Below, piece by piece: positions 9,155-20,222 of a DNA stretch of 58,343 bases (the stretch's first letter is position 1; every line of letters begins with the position of its first letter). A program made the position numbers and the translations under genes. The notes beneath the pieces are model-generated. The model ran no database searches. It was not told the DNA's origin and saw only the letters and a program-made list of their open reading frames with translations. This stretch comes from Aquiluna sp. (lineage in GTDB: Bacteria; Actinomycetota; Actinomycetes; Actinomycetales; Microbacteriaceae): positions 1-58,343 of the forward strand of contig JAGYIH010000003.1 of assembly GCA_018402615.1 (NCBI GenBank). The letters are read 5' to 3'.

Positions 9155-10052
9155 ATCTCACCGGTTCCACTAATCCCCGAAACCAATCCCCGGCGCTCAT
9201 GGGTTTCTTGCCTGCTGGTTGGACTTCTAGTAGCTCGAGGAACGTGCCCTGTTTGCATGTCAGAAATACTCTTTGTTCAATCTTCCAGATGTCACCGGGC
9301 GATCTGGATAATCCTGGAACTAGTTCGCTCTGGACGCTATTGGCCCGCAGTAACCGAACTGGCTCCCCAGCAATCTCCGCCCAGGCAACTGGCTCAGGGT
9401 TTAGGGCATTAATGATTGCCACAACGCTGTCTGCGGATGCTTGAAGATCGATTCTTGCTTGGCCACGGCTTATTTTGGGTGCGTGGCTGGCCTCCCCAAC
9501 CTGTGCTGTTGGTGTGGGACTGCTTTCTAGGGAAGCCAAAATTAACTCGGTACCGCGTTCAGTGAATCTTGAGAGTGCTTCGAGCGCAGTTTCAGTCGGC
9601 GAAACACTCATGTCCTGTTGCGCGATTATCGGGCCGGTATCAAGACCTGCTTCAAGTTCAAACACCGTAATCCCAATTCCAGTTCGCATCATCATGGAGT
9701 GCTGCAAGGGTGTGGCCCCTCGCCACTGAGGCAGCAGGCTGAAATGCAAGTTCCACCAGGGCAAGGCATTTAGGGCCGGTTTTGGAATCAGTGATCCATA
9801 AGCAACCACAATTGCTCTATCTGCCGCGGCCTCAGTTATTTTTGCAAGTTCGACCTCGCCAATTGAATTGGCTTTTATTACCTTGATGCCAAGCTCAGTA
9901 GCCCTAGTTGCGACGGCGGAGGGCGTTAGGATTTTCTTTCTTCCGACTTCAGAATCTGGTCTTGTTATAACCAGCGCGATCTGGTGCGCAGCGGCGAGTT
10001 GAGAAAGCGCAGCAGCGGCAATTTCGGGAGTGCCAGCAAATATCAATCGCAT
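9147..10052 (-). CDS. fmt: Methionyl-tRNA formyltransferase
   Basis: Fmt formylates initiator Met-tRNA using 10-formyl-tetrahydrofolate. The 301-residue protein has the N-terminal formyltransferase domain starting MRLIFAGTPEIAA, the catalytic Asn-His-Asp region as WWNLHFSLLPQWRGATPLQ and LEAGLDTGPI, and a smaller C-terminal OB-like domain for tRNA contact. The start is an ATG 10 bp downstream of priA. The neighbours priA and rsmB match the standard actinobacterial order. Confidence 0.95.
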   Translation of the reverse strand: MRLIFAGTPEIAAAALSQLAAAHQIALVITRPDSEVGRKKILTPSAVATRATELGIKVIKANSIGEVELAKITEAAADRAIVVAYGSLIPKPALNALPWWNLHFSLLPQWRGATPLQHSMMMRTGIGITVFELEAGLDTGPIIAQQDMSVSPTETALEALSRFTERGTELILASLESSPTPTAQVGEASHAPKISRGQARIDLQASADSVVAIINALNPEPVAWAEIAGEPVRLLRANSVQSELVPGLSRSPGDIWKIEQRVFLTCKQGTFLELLEVQPAGKKPMSAGDWFRGLVEPVRFD

Positions 10053-10062
10053 TTACTAAAAC

Positions 10063-11898
10063 CTACAATGCCTCGGGGTCATCCATGACAACCCTTAGGC
10101 CACGCTTTTTTACGCCACCCTGCAGGCGTGCCTGACTCTTCAGGGCAAGAGCTCGAAGTCCCTTAGCAAGCTCTGGACCAGCCTGGTAGGAGAAACTGAT
10201 AAGGACTTTGGAAGAGCCTGCATCGACGCTCAGAACTTTGGCCTTTGATTGCCTAGCTATTTCAAGAACCTGATCCAAGTGCTCAGCGGAACTCTCAACC
10301 GTCGCAATTCTCACCGCGGGCGGTAACTCTAGCTCTCGCAACTCTCGCAACTGATTTTTAGCCAGCAGCCGATGCTGCTGCATCGAAAATGCCTGACCAA
10401 GCTCGGCGTCAATTCCCGAGAGGACTGCTCGCCCAGAAGTGGCCATGAGCTCTAACGCTCCGGTCCAGTCTCTAAAGGCAAGCTGCTCGGCGGCAAGTGA
10501 TTGTCTGGCCAGCCAGATATCGCAATCTAGAATCAGCACCGCCGAATAGCCGCCGGGCACCTTGGGCGCCGAGCCGGGTGTGGCGACAACAATCTGATTC
10601 TTGGCCTTCAGCCCGGATGGAGATTTTTCCTGGGTGGCCTCTGCTATCGAGACCTGAGGGAAGGTCTTGCCAAGTTCACTTACAGTGCGAGTGCTACCAG
10701 TTCTACCCCTTCTGAAGTTGTTCGCCGAGCACTGCTCACACTTCACATGTGGTTTATTGCAGAGCCTGCAAGCTGAGCGCTGTTCCGTGGGCTCCCAAAT
10801 CATGCCACCACAGGCACATCGAAGTCTTATTCCGCAGCCCTGACAGTAAAGCGCCGCTGAACTGCCCTTGCGAGGCAACAGCACCAGTACCGGGCCCTCG
10901 TTGAGTTTTTCCTTCACGAGCTTAAATGCTGACTGGTCAAACCTCGCGCCGGGTTCTGTGAAGGAGATTCTGAGTGGAGCCGAGACAACATCGTGGTCTG
11001 TTAGAAAACCAATCTCCACCAATCGCTGAATTTCAATTGATCTGTATGGAGCTAAAAATAACAACCCAACTTCAGCGCCAGCCCTCATCAGTGCCAGCTC
11101 TCGAGCGTGCGTGAAAGGTGATCCCTGCTCTCTAAGCGAATCATCAAGATCGTCGTAAACGGCTATTAGGCCAAGGTTTGAAACCGGTGCGTAGATTGCG
11201 GACCGAGTGCCAAGCACAAGTGCAGGGCTTGATGCCAGGGCCTTGTGAAAACTCTTGAAGCGATCTGACTTCTTCTGGCCCGGAGAGTAGTCAATCACCC
11301 AGTCAGCAAAACCCAGACTTGCGGCCAAGCCATGCACTTCGTCAAAGTCCGCCTGCTCGGGAACTATCATCAGCACGCTTTTGCCCTGCCTTAGGGTTTT
11401 GAGGGCCTCTGAAACCATGACGAATGCCCAATCTGCAAAAAATTCACCCTGCACTTGGAAAGACTTCGATGCGCAAAGAACTGCAGCGCGGCTCCCTAAA
11501 CTCGGTCTGATCTCAAACGGCGTTTCGACCTCCGGTAGCTCACCGCGTGAATCCTCACCCGGGATCACGGTTCTCGCCATGTGATCTGGAACCGCGGCCG
11601 CGAGAATTTCGCCCACGGCTACACATTGCCGATCTGCCACCTGACGACAAAATCTGAGCAGTTCGAGAGGCAAAACCGGGACTGGACTGAGAATTTCCGC
11701 GAGCTCACTGGTCGCGTATGCGCTTTTCTCAGTCATTCCGACGATGAATCCGGTTTGCAATTTCTTGTTTCGACCAAAAGGGAAACTGACCTGCTGACCA
11801 ACGGTTAGGGAGCCTTGAAGACGCTCGGGAACTACAAAGTCAAACTCACGGTCCAGTTGGATTAGGTTCGACTTCGCCACCACCTGAGCAAAGCCCAT
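10063..11898 (-). CDS. priA: PriA-family primosomal protein N', helicase motifs degenerate
   Basis: The 611-residue protein aligns with PriA along its length: N-terminal DNA-binding domain, a remnant helicase core, a zinc-binding insert and a C-terminal domain. The Walker A GSGKT expected after the DNA-binding domain is missing; the core continues directly to LRQGKSVLMIVPEQ. The DEEH box is replaced by AVYDDLDD. The zinc region has paired cysteines (CQGCG, CACG, CRLCN, CEQC). Loss of ATPase motifs with retention of zinc cysteines is the known actinobacterial form, so it is probably a structural restart protein rather than a helicase. It follows metK by 3 bp. Confidence 0.88.
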   Translation of the reverse strand: MGFAQVVAKSNLIQLDREFDFVVPERLQGSLTVGQQVSFPFGRNKKLQTGFIVGMTEKSAYATSELAEILSPVPVLPLELLRFCRQVADRQCVAVGEILAAAVPDHMARTVIPGEDSRGELPEVETPFEIRPSLGSRAAVLCASKSFQVQGEFFADWAFVMVSEALKTLRQGKSVLMIVPEQADFDEVHGLAASLGFADWVIDYSPGQKKSDRFKSFHKALASSPALVLGTRSAIYAPVSNLGLIAVYDDLDDSLREQGSPFTHARELALMRAGAEVGLLFLAPYRSIEIQRLVEIGFLTDHDVVSAPLRISFTEPGARFDQSAFKLVKEKLNEGPVLVLLPRKGSSAALYCQGCGIRLRCACGGMIWEPTEQRSACRLCNKPHVKCEQCSANNFRRGRTGSTRTVSELGKTFPQVSIAEATQEKSPSGLKAKNQIVVATPGSAPKVPGGYSAVLILDCDIWLARQSLAAEQLAFRDWTGALELMATSGRAVLSGIDAELGQAFSMQQHRLLAKNQLRELRELELPPAVRIATVESSAEHLDQVLEIARQSKAKVLSVDAGSSKVLISFSYQAGPELAKGLRALALKSQARLQGGVKKRGLRVVMDDPEAL

Positions 11899-11901
11899 CA
11901 G

Positions 11902-13089
11902 TTAGCGTCCTGCTGCCTCAGCCAGTGCCTGGGCTCGATCTGTGCGCTCCCAGGTAAATTCTTCAAGCTCTCGACCAAAGTGTCCGTAAGAGGCTGTTTT
12001 TGCATAAATGGGCCTCCTCAGATCGAGCTCACGAATAATTGCGGCTGGGCGTAAATCAAAAACCGTGGCAATCGCATTTTGGATTGCCTCAATTTCAACC
12101 CTTTCGGTTCCGAAGGTTTCAACAAAGACAGCAATTGGCTTTGCGACTCCGATTGCGTAGGCAACCTGAATCTCGGCTCGGTCCGCCAAGCCTGCTGCGA
12201 CCACATTCTTGGCAACCCAGCGCATTGCGTAAGCGGCTGAACGATCAACCTTTGACGGGTCTTTGCCACTAAATGCACCTCCGCCATGCCTGGCCATTCC
12301 GCCGTAGGTGTCAACAATGATCTTGCGACCGGTAAGACCTGCATCTCCCTGCGGGCCACCGATTACAAAACGACCGGATGGATTTATGTAGTAGCGCGTG
12401 GTGTCGAATGAAAGTTTGCTCTCGCTAAGCACGGGTCTAATGACTTGCTCCAGAACTAAGTTGGCAAGATCTTCCTGACTAACCTCTGGGTGGTGTTGCG
12501 TTGACAGCACCACGGTGTTCACAGCCACCGGTGTACTTCCCTCGTAATCAATAGAAACCTGCGCCTTGCCGTCAGGTCTAAGCCTGCCGTCAGCGAGATT
12601 TCTTCGCACGTCCGATAGTCGCTCGGTGATTCGATGGGCAAGCAAGATAGGAGCTGGCATGAGCACTTCTGTTTCGTTGCTTGCGTAACCGAACATCATT
12701 CCCTGGTCTCCAGCACCCAATTGAGAATCAGCATCCTGCTCTCCGGAACGGAACTCCAAGGCGCTGTCGACGCCATCGGCAATGTCTGGTGATTGCGCAC
12801 CAATCGATACCGAGACGCCGCAGGAATTGCCGTCAAAACCGATGTCCGAAGAGTTGTAACCAATTTCCAGGATCTTCTCCCGCACCAGGTGCGGGATTTC
12901 AACGTAGCCAGAGGTGGTGACCTCTCCGGCAATGTGAACTAACCCAGTTGTTACCAGCGTTTCGATAGCAACTCGAGCATTCGGATCCTGCTCAAGCATT
13001 GCGTCCAAGATCGTGTCTGAGATCTGATCACAGATTTTGTCGGGGTGGCCATCGGTGACCGATTCAGATGTAAAAGTTCGTAGCGTCAT
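11902..13089 (-). CDS. metK: S-adenosylmethionine synthetase
   Basis: MetK makes SAM from methionine and ATP. The 395-residue length is typical. Signature segments are [20 protein letters not shown] at the N-terminus, [12 protein letters not shown] near residue 120, and the phosphate loop [18 protein letters not shown] near residue 270. It starts at an ATG about 20 bp after coaBC. The product serves the nearby rsmB among other methyltransferases. There is no SAM-riboswitch-sized leader between coaBC and metK. Confidence 0.97.
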   Translation of the reverse strand: MTLRTFTSESVTDGHPDKICDQISDTILDAMLEQDPNARVAIETLVTTGLVHIAGEVTTSGYVEIPHLVREKILEIGYNSSDIGFDGNSCGVSVSIGAQSPDIADGVDSALEFRSGEQDADSQLGAGDQGMMFGYASNETEVLMPAPILLAHRITERLSDVRRNLADGRLRPDGKAQVSIDYEGSTPVAVNTVVLSTQHHPEVSQEDLANLVLEQVIRPVLSESKLSFDTTRYYINPSGRFVIGGPQGDAGLTGRKIIVDTYGGMARHGGGAFSGKDPSKVDRSAAYAMRWVAKNVVAAGLADRAEIQVAYAIGVAKPIAVFVETFGTERVEIEAIQNAIATVFDLRPAAIIRELDLRRPIYAKTASYGHFGRELEEFTWERTDRAQALAEAAGR

Positions 13090-13110
13090 AGCTTGGAAGT
13101 TTAACGCTTC

Positions 13111-14249
13111 CTAAGCAAGTGCTGATGCGATAAATGCCACCAGTGCCTTTGAAACCTCACGTTTGGTCCCTGAGAGCTCTTGGGCTTGCTCCGGTCCCAC
13201 GAGTAAAACGCTGGTTGAATCAGCCCCCAGGGTGCTGACGCGATTTCCAACAACCAGGCGAAGCCCCTTATCCCAAAGCTTTGACCGAGAGACACTTTCA
13301 AGCTCGGCATCTTCGTCGGTAAGGGCGAATCCCACGCAGTATGTTGCTGGATGATTGGCCGCGTAGTCGGCAACAAGGTCTTTTGTGGCTACCAGCTCGA
13401 TGTGCATAGAACCCTGTCTTTGCAGCTTTCCGGGAAGGGGTTGGCCACCTTAAAGTCACTAACGGCTGCTGCCATAATCAGGACATCTGCACTCTGATCC
13501 AGTGCTATTTCAAGATCTTCAACAGAACCTACCCGCCTTATCTGAATCCCTTGAGGAGCGGCAGTTTCAAGGTTTGCTGCTATCAGCACAACCTCGGCAC
13601 CCTGGTCGCGAGCGGCCTTGGCAATTTCCACTCCCATTCGACCAGAGGAGCTGTTTCCAATATATCGAACAGCGTCGATGGGCTCCCTGGTGCCACCAGC
13701 TGTGACTATCACCTTTTTTCCCCGAAGTGACCCCGCACCCAGAACGAAATCAACAATCTCTTGCGCTTCCGGCATCCGTCCCGGACCGGAATCATCGCCA
13801 GTCAAGCGCCCATCAGCGGGTTCCATAACTCTGACTCCGCGAGCGCTAAGAATTTCTAGATTTGCCTGAGTTGCCGGGTTAAGCCACATTTCGGTATGCA
13901 TTGCCGGGGCAATAAATATTGGTGCGTTGCTTGCCAAAATAGCGTTCATCAGCAGGTCATCGGCGATGCCCGCTGCCAGACGCCCCATAAATGCTGCGGT
14001 TGCTGGTGCGACAACAACCACGTCCGCATTTTGACCGAGCGCAACGTGCCTAACCGAGGCGACGTCGGAATACATGTCAAGATCAATATTCTGACCACTT
14101 AGGCCCTCTAGAGTGGCCTTGCCAATGAATTTCAGGGCGTTCTCGGTTGGTAAGACAGTTACCTCATGTCCGGCTTCAGAAAAGGCACGAATAAGGTTTG
14201 CCGCCTTATAGGCAGCTATTCCGCCGGTAATGCCAAGCAGAATGCGCAA
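13111..14249 (-). pseudogene. coaBC: Bifunctional CoaBC (PPC synthetase / PPC decarboxylase), one frameshift
   Basis: CoaBC makes phosphopantothenoylcysteine and decarboxylates it in CoA synthesis. The first 280 residues (from ATG at 14249) contain the flavodoxin-like CoaC domain with ITGGIAAYK, the active-site His in VRHVALG, and PAMHTEMW, then the CoaB domain with VTAGGTREPIDAVRY and NSSSGRMG. After VSDFKVANPFP the frame breaks at about 13430. Adding one C to the CCC run gives PGKLQRQGSMHIELVATKDL and joins the remaining roughly 100 residues, including the VGNRVSTLG segment. A single homopolymer deletion in an essential gene is most simply a sequencing error. Confidence 0.9.
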
Positions 14250-14257
14250 ATTTGGTC

Positions 14258-14512
14258 CTAGCTGACTTGCTTCTTCTCAAGCTTGCCCGCGTAGATTTCG
14301 TGCAGCGCAATACTCAAGGGCTTGTCGTCAATCGATGAGTCGACCAGAGGGCCAACGTAGTTGAACAGGCTTCCCTCGTGAAGGGCGCTGTAATACTCGT
14401 TAATCTGCCTGGCACGCTTGGATGCAAAGATCACCAGTTGGTAGTTCGAGTCGGCCTTTTCTAGGACGCTATCGATCGGGGGGAAAACGATTCCGTCTTC
14501 TTTATTAGTCAC
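14258..14512 (-). CDS. rpoZ: RNA polymerase omega subunit
   Basis: Omega binds the beta' subunit and helps RNA polymerase assembly. The 84-residue protein has the family core [21 protein letters not shown] followed by a [20 protein letters not shown] segment, as in other actinobacterial omegas. It overlaps the end of gmk by 8 bp and precedes coaBC by 8 bp, the conserved gmk-rpoZ-coaBC order. Confidence 0.93.
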   Translation of the reverse strand: MTNKEDGIVFPPIDSVLEKADSNYQLVIFASKRARQINEYYSALHEGSLFNYVGPLVDSSIDDKPLSIALHEIYAGKLEKKQVS

Positions 14513-15062
14513 TGGTTGCCTCTTTCACAATCTTCATAATTTCTTGAGCACAGTCTTCCAGGTCGTCGTTCACCAACTGGAAATCAAATTCGTCTGCAGC
14601 CTCTAGTTCTCTGCGTGCTGTCGCAAGTCTAGTTTGTATTTCGAGTTCTGTCTCCGTCGCTCTTTTTCTTAGCCTGTTCTCAAGCTCTGCGAAGTTAGGC
14701 GGGTGGATAAATATGCTCAGCGCGCCTTGGTGCGAAGCCCTTATTTGCCTTGCTCCCTGGAGGTCAATCTCCAGAATCAGATGCTTCTTTAGGTCGGCTG
14801 CCCGACTGAGCTCTGATTTAAGCGTTCCGTAGTAGTTATCGTTGTGGACCATAGCCCACTCCAGAAATAGTCCATCTTTGATTCCTGATTCAAAAAATTC
14901 ACTGCTGACAAAGTGGTAGTGAACCCCATCTTGCTCTCCTAAGCGGGGCTTCCTAGTGGTCGCTGAGACTGAAAGTAAATAATCGTTGGAGTTGGCCAAA
15001 ATATTCTTTACCAGTGAACCCTTGCCAACCCCTGCAGGTCCCGCCAACACCACTAGCTTCAT
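14505..15062 (-). CDS. gmk: Guanylate kinase
   Basis: Gmk phosphorylates GMP to GDP. The 185-residue protein has the P-loop [12 protein letters not shown] at residues 6-17, the GMP-binding segment [19 protein letters not shown], and [14 protein letters not shown]. The ATG overlaps the pyrF stop by 4 bp (ATGA). In many Actinobacteria a gene for the nucleoid protein mIHF/sIHF lies between pyrF and gmk; here the two genes overlap directly, so that gene is absent from this position. Confidence 0.95.
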   Translation of the reverse strand: MKLVVLAGPAGVGKGSLVKNILANSNDYLLSVSATTRKPRLGEQDGVHYHFVSSEFFESGIKDGLFLEWAMVHNDNYYGTLKSELSRAADLKKHLILEIDLQGARQIRASHQGALSIFIHPPNFAELENRLRKRATETELEIQTRLATARRELEAADEFDFQLVNDDLEDCAQEIMKIVKEATSD

Positions 15063-15883
15063 AGTTCCAACTTAGCCTTGTCTATTTGGCTTGCAAGCTT
15101 TTCAGGACCCTCCATGGTTATGGCCCTCGAGACGTTTGCTAAAACCCTGGGAGTAGAAACCCCAAATATGCTTCGCAGGTCTGAAAGCTTTGCACCCTGA
15201 AAGCCGAAACCCGGAGCCAAGACTGGTATCCCAATGTCCTGAGTAACAATCCAGTCAAGGCCGAAAACACTCAAATCCTGAGTGGCACCAATAACTACGC
15301 CTGCATCTCCCCCGCCAATGTCCTTTGCTCCTTCAACCACAATTTCGCTAACCGTTTTTGAATCCAGCGTTGCCGATTGGAGCTGCATTGCTTCCGGATT
15401 AGAGGTTGCGGCCAGTAGAAAGATTCCCGCGTTTATGTCTTTGGCATAGTGCATGAGTTCGCTCAGTGAAATCGGACCGAGATAGGGACTCACCGTCAGC
15501 GCGTCAGAGCGCAGCGGAGAGTCGTCCCCAAACCAAGCCTGGGCGTAACCAACGAGGGTAGAACCGATGTCACCCCGCTTGGCATCCGAAAGAATCATCA
15601 GTCCGGCTGCCCTGGCCTCGGAATAAACCTCTTCCAGTGCTGCAAATCCGAGCGATCCAAAGCGTTCGAAGTACGCAACCTGAGGCTTGATTATCCCAAC
15701 TCTGCCCGTCGCGGCCTCTATCAGCCTCAGCCCAAAGTCTCTCGCCCCAGCCGCATTGTCGGGAAGGCCAGCGCGTATCAGCTCAGATTCTGAGGGATCG
15801 ATACCAACGCAAAGCTGGCTTTGCTCTAAAGCAGCTTGCAGTCGCTTTCCAAAACTAGCCACGAAGCTGAGCCTTTCTATCAA
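15059..15883 (-). CDS. pyrF: Orotidine 5'-phosphate decarboxylase
   Basis: PyrF decarboxylates OMP to UMP, the last step of de novo pyrimidine synthesis. It is the longer, PyrF type-2 form (274 residues from the furthest start). The catalytic Asp-Lys array is in [16 protein letters not shown] near residue 90, and substrate loops [11 protein letters not shown] and [10 protein letters not shown] are present. The furthest start overlaps carB by 29 bp; a GTG at 15862 would leave an 8-bp overlap and still keep the family N-terminus, so the start is uncertain. The frame is intact, unlike the other pyr genes upstream. Confidence 0.92.
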   Translation of the reverse strand: MIERLSFVASFGKRLQAALEQSQLCVGIDPSESELIRAGLPDNAAGARDFGLRLIEAATGRVGIIKPQVAYFERFGSLGFAALEEVYSEARAAGLMILSDAKRGDIGSTLVGYAQAWFGDDSPLRSDALTVSPYLGPISLSELMHYAKDINAGIFLLAATSNPEAMQLQSATLDSKTVSEIVVEGAKDIGGGDAGVVIGATQDLSVFGLDWIVTQDIGIPVLAPGFGFQGAKLSDLRSIFGVSTPRVLANVSRAITMEGPEKLASQIDKAKLEL

Positions 15884-18800
15884 GTGAGTACTCCTGAAGC
15901 GATTTCACTTTGAATCGCCCCTCACGAACCGCTTCAAAGGAGCCAATTGCCGCACTGAGCTGCGCAGCAGTTGTAAAAATTGGCTTATCAGCCGCCGTTG
16001 TCGCAGCCCTGATTTCATAACCGTCGCTACGTGCATCGGCACCAGAAGGCGTATTCACAACTACGTCCACCTCTCCGGCATTGATCATGTCAACGATTGT
16101 CCGTTCCACACCCGAAGCCTGCGAGTGCTTTGCGACCTCTACTGCTTCGATGCCATGACGAGCAAGCATTTTCGCGGTTCCCGAGGTTGCCAGGATTCTA
16201 TATCCAAGCTGTGAAAGCCTTCTAACTGGAAGTAAGAGTTGCGGTTTGTCTCGGTCTGCAACCGAAACAAAAACTGTTCCGCTCAGTGGCAATGCGGATC
16301 CAGCACCGGCCTGGCTTTTGGCAAAGGCCGTTGGGAAGTCTGCATCAATACCCATGACCTCGCCCGTTGAGCGCATCTCTGGACCCAACAGTGAATCAAC
16401 GAAGCGACCCTCCTTGGTCGCAAAGCGCTTGAAGGGCAGCACGGCCTCCTTTACCGAGATGGGGGTGCCGGGTGGTAAGAATCGACCGTCCCTCATCGGC
16501 AGGTGACCCTCGTCCACTAGCTCGCGAATTGACTTTCCAATCATTACCAGTGCCGCCGCCTTGGCCAGGGTAATTCCAAGGGCCTTGGAAACAAACGGCA
16601 CCGTTCTGGACGCCCGGGGATTCGCCTCCAGCACATAGAGAACATCTGATGCAAGTGCGAATTGAACGTTAATGAGTCCCAACACGTCAAGGCCAGCCGC
16701 AATCATTCTGGTCGCCTCAGATACCCGCTCGATCTGTGAGTCACTGAGCGTGATCGGAGGCAAGGTGCAGCTGGAATCACCCGAGTGAATTCCTGCCTCT
16801 TCGATGTGCTCCATTACCCCACCGACGTATAGCTCATGCCCGTCGTAAAGGGCATCAATGTCTATCTCAATTGCGTCATCCAGGAATCGATCTACCAGCA
16901 GCGGGTGCTTGTCATCTACCAGGGCATGCTCTGCTATCCGGTCAAAGTAACCGGCAAGTGCAGCCTCATCGTAGACAATCTCCATTCCTCGACCTCCCAA
17001 CACGAAGGAGGGCCTAACCAAAACTGGATAACCAATGCGGTTCGCGACCGAAACTGCGGTCTCCAGGTTGGTAGCCATGCCGTTGGCTGGTGCGCGCAAA
17101 CCGGCGCCATCCAGAATCAGTTGGAACGCGCCGCGCTCTTCTGCCTGGTCTATCGAGTCCGGAGAGGTTCCAAGGATTGGCACCCCTGCCCCCTTCAAGC
17201 CTTGTGCAAGGCCAAGAGCAGTTTGACCGCCAAGCTGAACTAAAACACCAACCAGTTCTCCGGAGGCCTTTTCCGCTTCAATTACTTCAAGCACGTCCTC
17301 CAAAGTCAGAGGTCCTCGAAGTACAGCCGGTCGGAGGTGTCGTAGTCGGTTGAGACGGTTTCAGGGTTGCAGTTGATCATTATGGTCTCGTAGCCTGCGT
17401 CCCTCAGAGCAAAGGCTGCATGCACGCAGGAATAGTCAAACTCAACGCCCTGGCCAATTCGGTTTGGTCCACTTCCAAGAATTACCACCTTCTTGCGATC
17501 AGAGGGGATGACCTCGGTGAACTGCTCGTAAGTCGAATAGTGATACGGAGTAAGTGCAGGGAACTCTCCGGCACAGGTGTCTACGGTTTTGAATACTGGC
17601 CTGAGGGTCAAATTTGTAACGAATGTCACGAACTTCTGATTCACTCAGACCTCGCAACTGCGCCAGTTGAGCGTCGCTAAAACCATGTTCTTTGCTCGCT
17701 TCAGACTTTCCATCAATGGTCGCGAGAGAACTAAACCAATCCGCCATTTCGTTTATCAAAAGCACCTGGTCAATAAACCAGGGATCAATCTTGGTTGCCT
17801 CGAAGACCTCAATCGCGGGTCGCCCCTGCAATTTGCGGGCCTGTTGCAGCTGGACGATTCTCAGATCCGTTGGGGTGAAGATTGCCTTCAGTAACTCTTG
17901 CTTGAGGCAGGAATATCGCCCCAGTGGGAAGCTTGAACACGCTATGACCGAAGTGCTTTTGTAGAGCCTGTGAAAAGGTGCGGACTCCATCGCCATGGCC
18001 TCCCCAACGCTCTTCATGGTTGTTGTCAGTGTTAAAGGTCAGCGGCCGGAAACTTTTCAAATGCAAAGCGGGAACCTTACCACCACGTAGTCCAGTTGGT
18101 TCGAAGGACGCCGGCGTCACCTTGTGATGTCATTTGAATTTCGTCCAGGGTGTAGCCGATAGCGAGCTTGGCGGCGATCTTTGCGGACGGGAAACCTGTG
18201 GCCTTAGACGCCAGGGCTGAGGATCTTGACACTCTCGGATTCATTTCGATAAATTATGACTCTGCCGTCGCTCGGGTCGACAGCAAACTGAATGTTGCAG
18301 CCACCGGTATCAACACCGACATCGAATGATTTGAATCGAGATGTCTCGAAGATTCTGATACCGTCGGTGAGGGTGCGCTGGCGCAACCGTTATCGAGTCT
18401 CCGGTGTGGACTCCTACCGGATCAAAGTTTTCAATCGAACAAACCACGACACAGTTGTCGTTCCGTCTCGCATCAACTCAAGCTCGTATTCCTTCCAGCC
18501 AAGAATTGATTCCTCGAGAAGCACCTCTGTGGTGGGTGATGCCTGTAGCCCGGCACCAGCAATGCGACGGAGGTCCTTCTCGTCATAAGCAAAGCCTGAA
18601 CCCAGTCCACCCATTGTGAAGCTGGGCCTTACTACCCATCGGATAGCCGCTTCTCTGCCGCCTCTAAGACCTCGTCCATGTCGTGCGCGATGTAGCTGCG
18701 GGCAACGTCCGCGCCAGCCTTAGACTAGCTGCTTGAACTCCTGGTCCTCACCCGCTCGGATTGCGCAACATTCGCACCAATCAGTTCGACCCCATACTTC

Positions 18801-19122
18801 GAGTGAACCTCGCTCGAAGAGCGCCATTGCAGCATTCAATGCCGTCTGGCCTCCCAGGGTTGGCAAAATAGCGTCAGGCTCGCTTCTTTTCGATAATTGC
18901 CTCGATTACCTCAGGTACTCGTTCCACATAGGTGGCATCGGCAAAGTCAGGGTCGGTCATGATGGTTGCCGGATTCGAGTTGATCAGGATGACCCTGATG
19001 CCCTCTTCCTGCAGTACCCGACAGTTTGGGTTCCTGAGTAGTCAAACTCGCATGCTCATAGTCCAATCACAATGGACCGGAGCCAATAACCAGCACGGAT
19101 TTGATGTCTGGTCTTTGGGCAT
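15855..19122 (-). pseudogene. carB: Carbamoyl-phosphate synthase large subunit, 5' half frameshifted
   Basis: CarB makes carbamoyl phosphate from bicarbonate, ATP and ammonia channelled from CarA. The C-terminal half is open from 17303 to the stop at 15855, with the second ATP-grasp domain ([20 protein letters not shown]) and the allosteric MGS-like domain. Between 17303 and the ATG at 19122 the sequence keeps CarB motifs but in changing frames. Examples are [17 protein letters not shown] near 17450, FTPTDLRIVQLQQARKL near 17860, MKSVGEAMA near 18010, [15 protein letters not shown] near 18600 and [11 protein letters not shown] near 18980. At least eight indels are needed. Motif preservation argues for sequence error rather than decay. 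The ATG overlaps the carA TAA (TAATG). Confidence 0.85.
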
Positions 19123-20222
19123 TAGTCCTTCTCCTGAATCATGGTTACAAACTTGTCGAACAGGTAGTGAGAGTCATGGGCTGGGGGCGCCTCCGGGTGA
19201 TACTGCACCGAAAACGCCTTGATTTCTTTGCACTCCAGACCCTCGACAACGTTATCGTTTAGGCCACGGTGTGAAACTGCAACCATTCCAAAGCCTGCGG
19301 GAGAGAGTGTCATCGCTTCTGCCGCGACGGCAAAACCGTTATGGGCGGTTACCTCAACCTGCCCGGTCTCCTCTTGCGTGCATTAATGGTTGGTTAATTC
19401 CTCGATGGCCAAAGTCAAGTTTGTAGGTCTCAAATCCCAACGCTCGTCCCAGCAGTTGGTTCCCGAAGCAGATACCAAAGAAGGGAATTCGCTGGGTGTC
19501 AGTACTCGCGTAGCATAAGAACTTGACCAACACTGGCCTCGGGGTCACCGGTCCGTTTGAGAAAACACGCCGTCGGGGCCCGAGCCCAAAATGTCTTGCG
19601 CTGATGCGCCGGCTGAAAAATCTCAACTTCGACACCACGCTGTGCGAAGTGTTCCAGAGTCGATCGCTTGATTCCTAAATCCAGAACAGCTACCTTCGCG
19701 ATCCTCTTCCCACGGCTGGGATTAGGTAGCGGTCAGTTGTGGTGACCACATCGCTGAGAGATTGGCCCTTCATTTCATCCGCTTGCCTCACGGTTTCCAG
19801 CATTTGCTCTTTGTGTGATCGGTATTCGAGAAAATGCCGGCACGCATTGCACCCAGGCTGCGAATCTTCAGTGTCAGAGCCCGTGCGTGTCCAAGCCCGA
19901 AATGCCCACCACCCCTGACCAACCACAGGTCCTTGAAGCGTGCTGAGATCGGAAGTTGCTTGCCATTCGAGAGGGTTCCCGGACCACATAGCCAGCAACC
20001 CAAATTCTTGATGACTCTTCGTCTCGGTCGTTCATACCCACGATGCCGATGTGTGGTGCTGTCTGCAGGACAATCTGACCCGCGTAGCTTGGATCGGTGA
20101 TCGTCTCCTGGTATCCGTCATGCCGGTGGCAAAGACCACCGCAACCGTTTGACCAGTCGCACCCATTGGCTCGCCGCTGAAAATACGGTGCCGTCTTCGA
20201 GTACCAGAAATGCCTTATCCAC
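19122..20222 (-). pseudogene. carA: Carbamoyl-phosphate synthase small subunit, frameshifted
   Basis: CarA is the glutaminase that feeds ammonia to CarB. From a GTG at 20222 the translation DKAFLVLEDGTVFSGEPMGA and then FATGMTGYQE is recognisable in shifting frames. The class I amidotransferase nucleophile motif [16 protein letters not shown] is near 19460, followed by HRGINQP, and the terminal VQYHPEAPP with catalytic His and Glu is near 19205. Several single-base indels separate these pieces. The last 63 residues are open to the stop at 19122. The spacing of motifs matches a full-length gene of about 367 codons, so the gene is complete apart from indels. Confidence 0.82.

Noticed and set aside
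13090..13110. SAM riboswitch upstream of metK
   Set aside because: The coaBC-metK gap is about 20 bp, far too short for any SAM riboswitch class.
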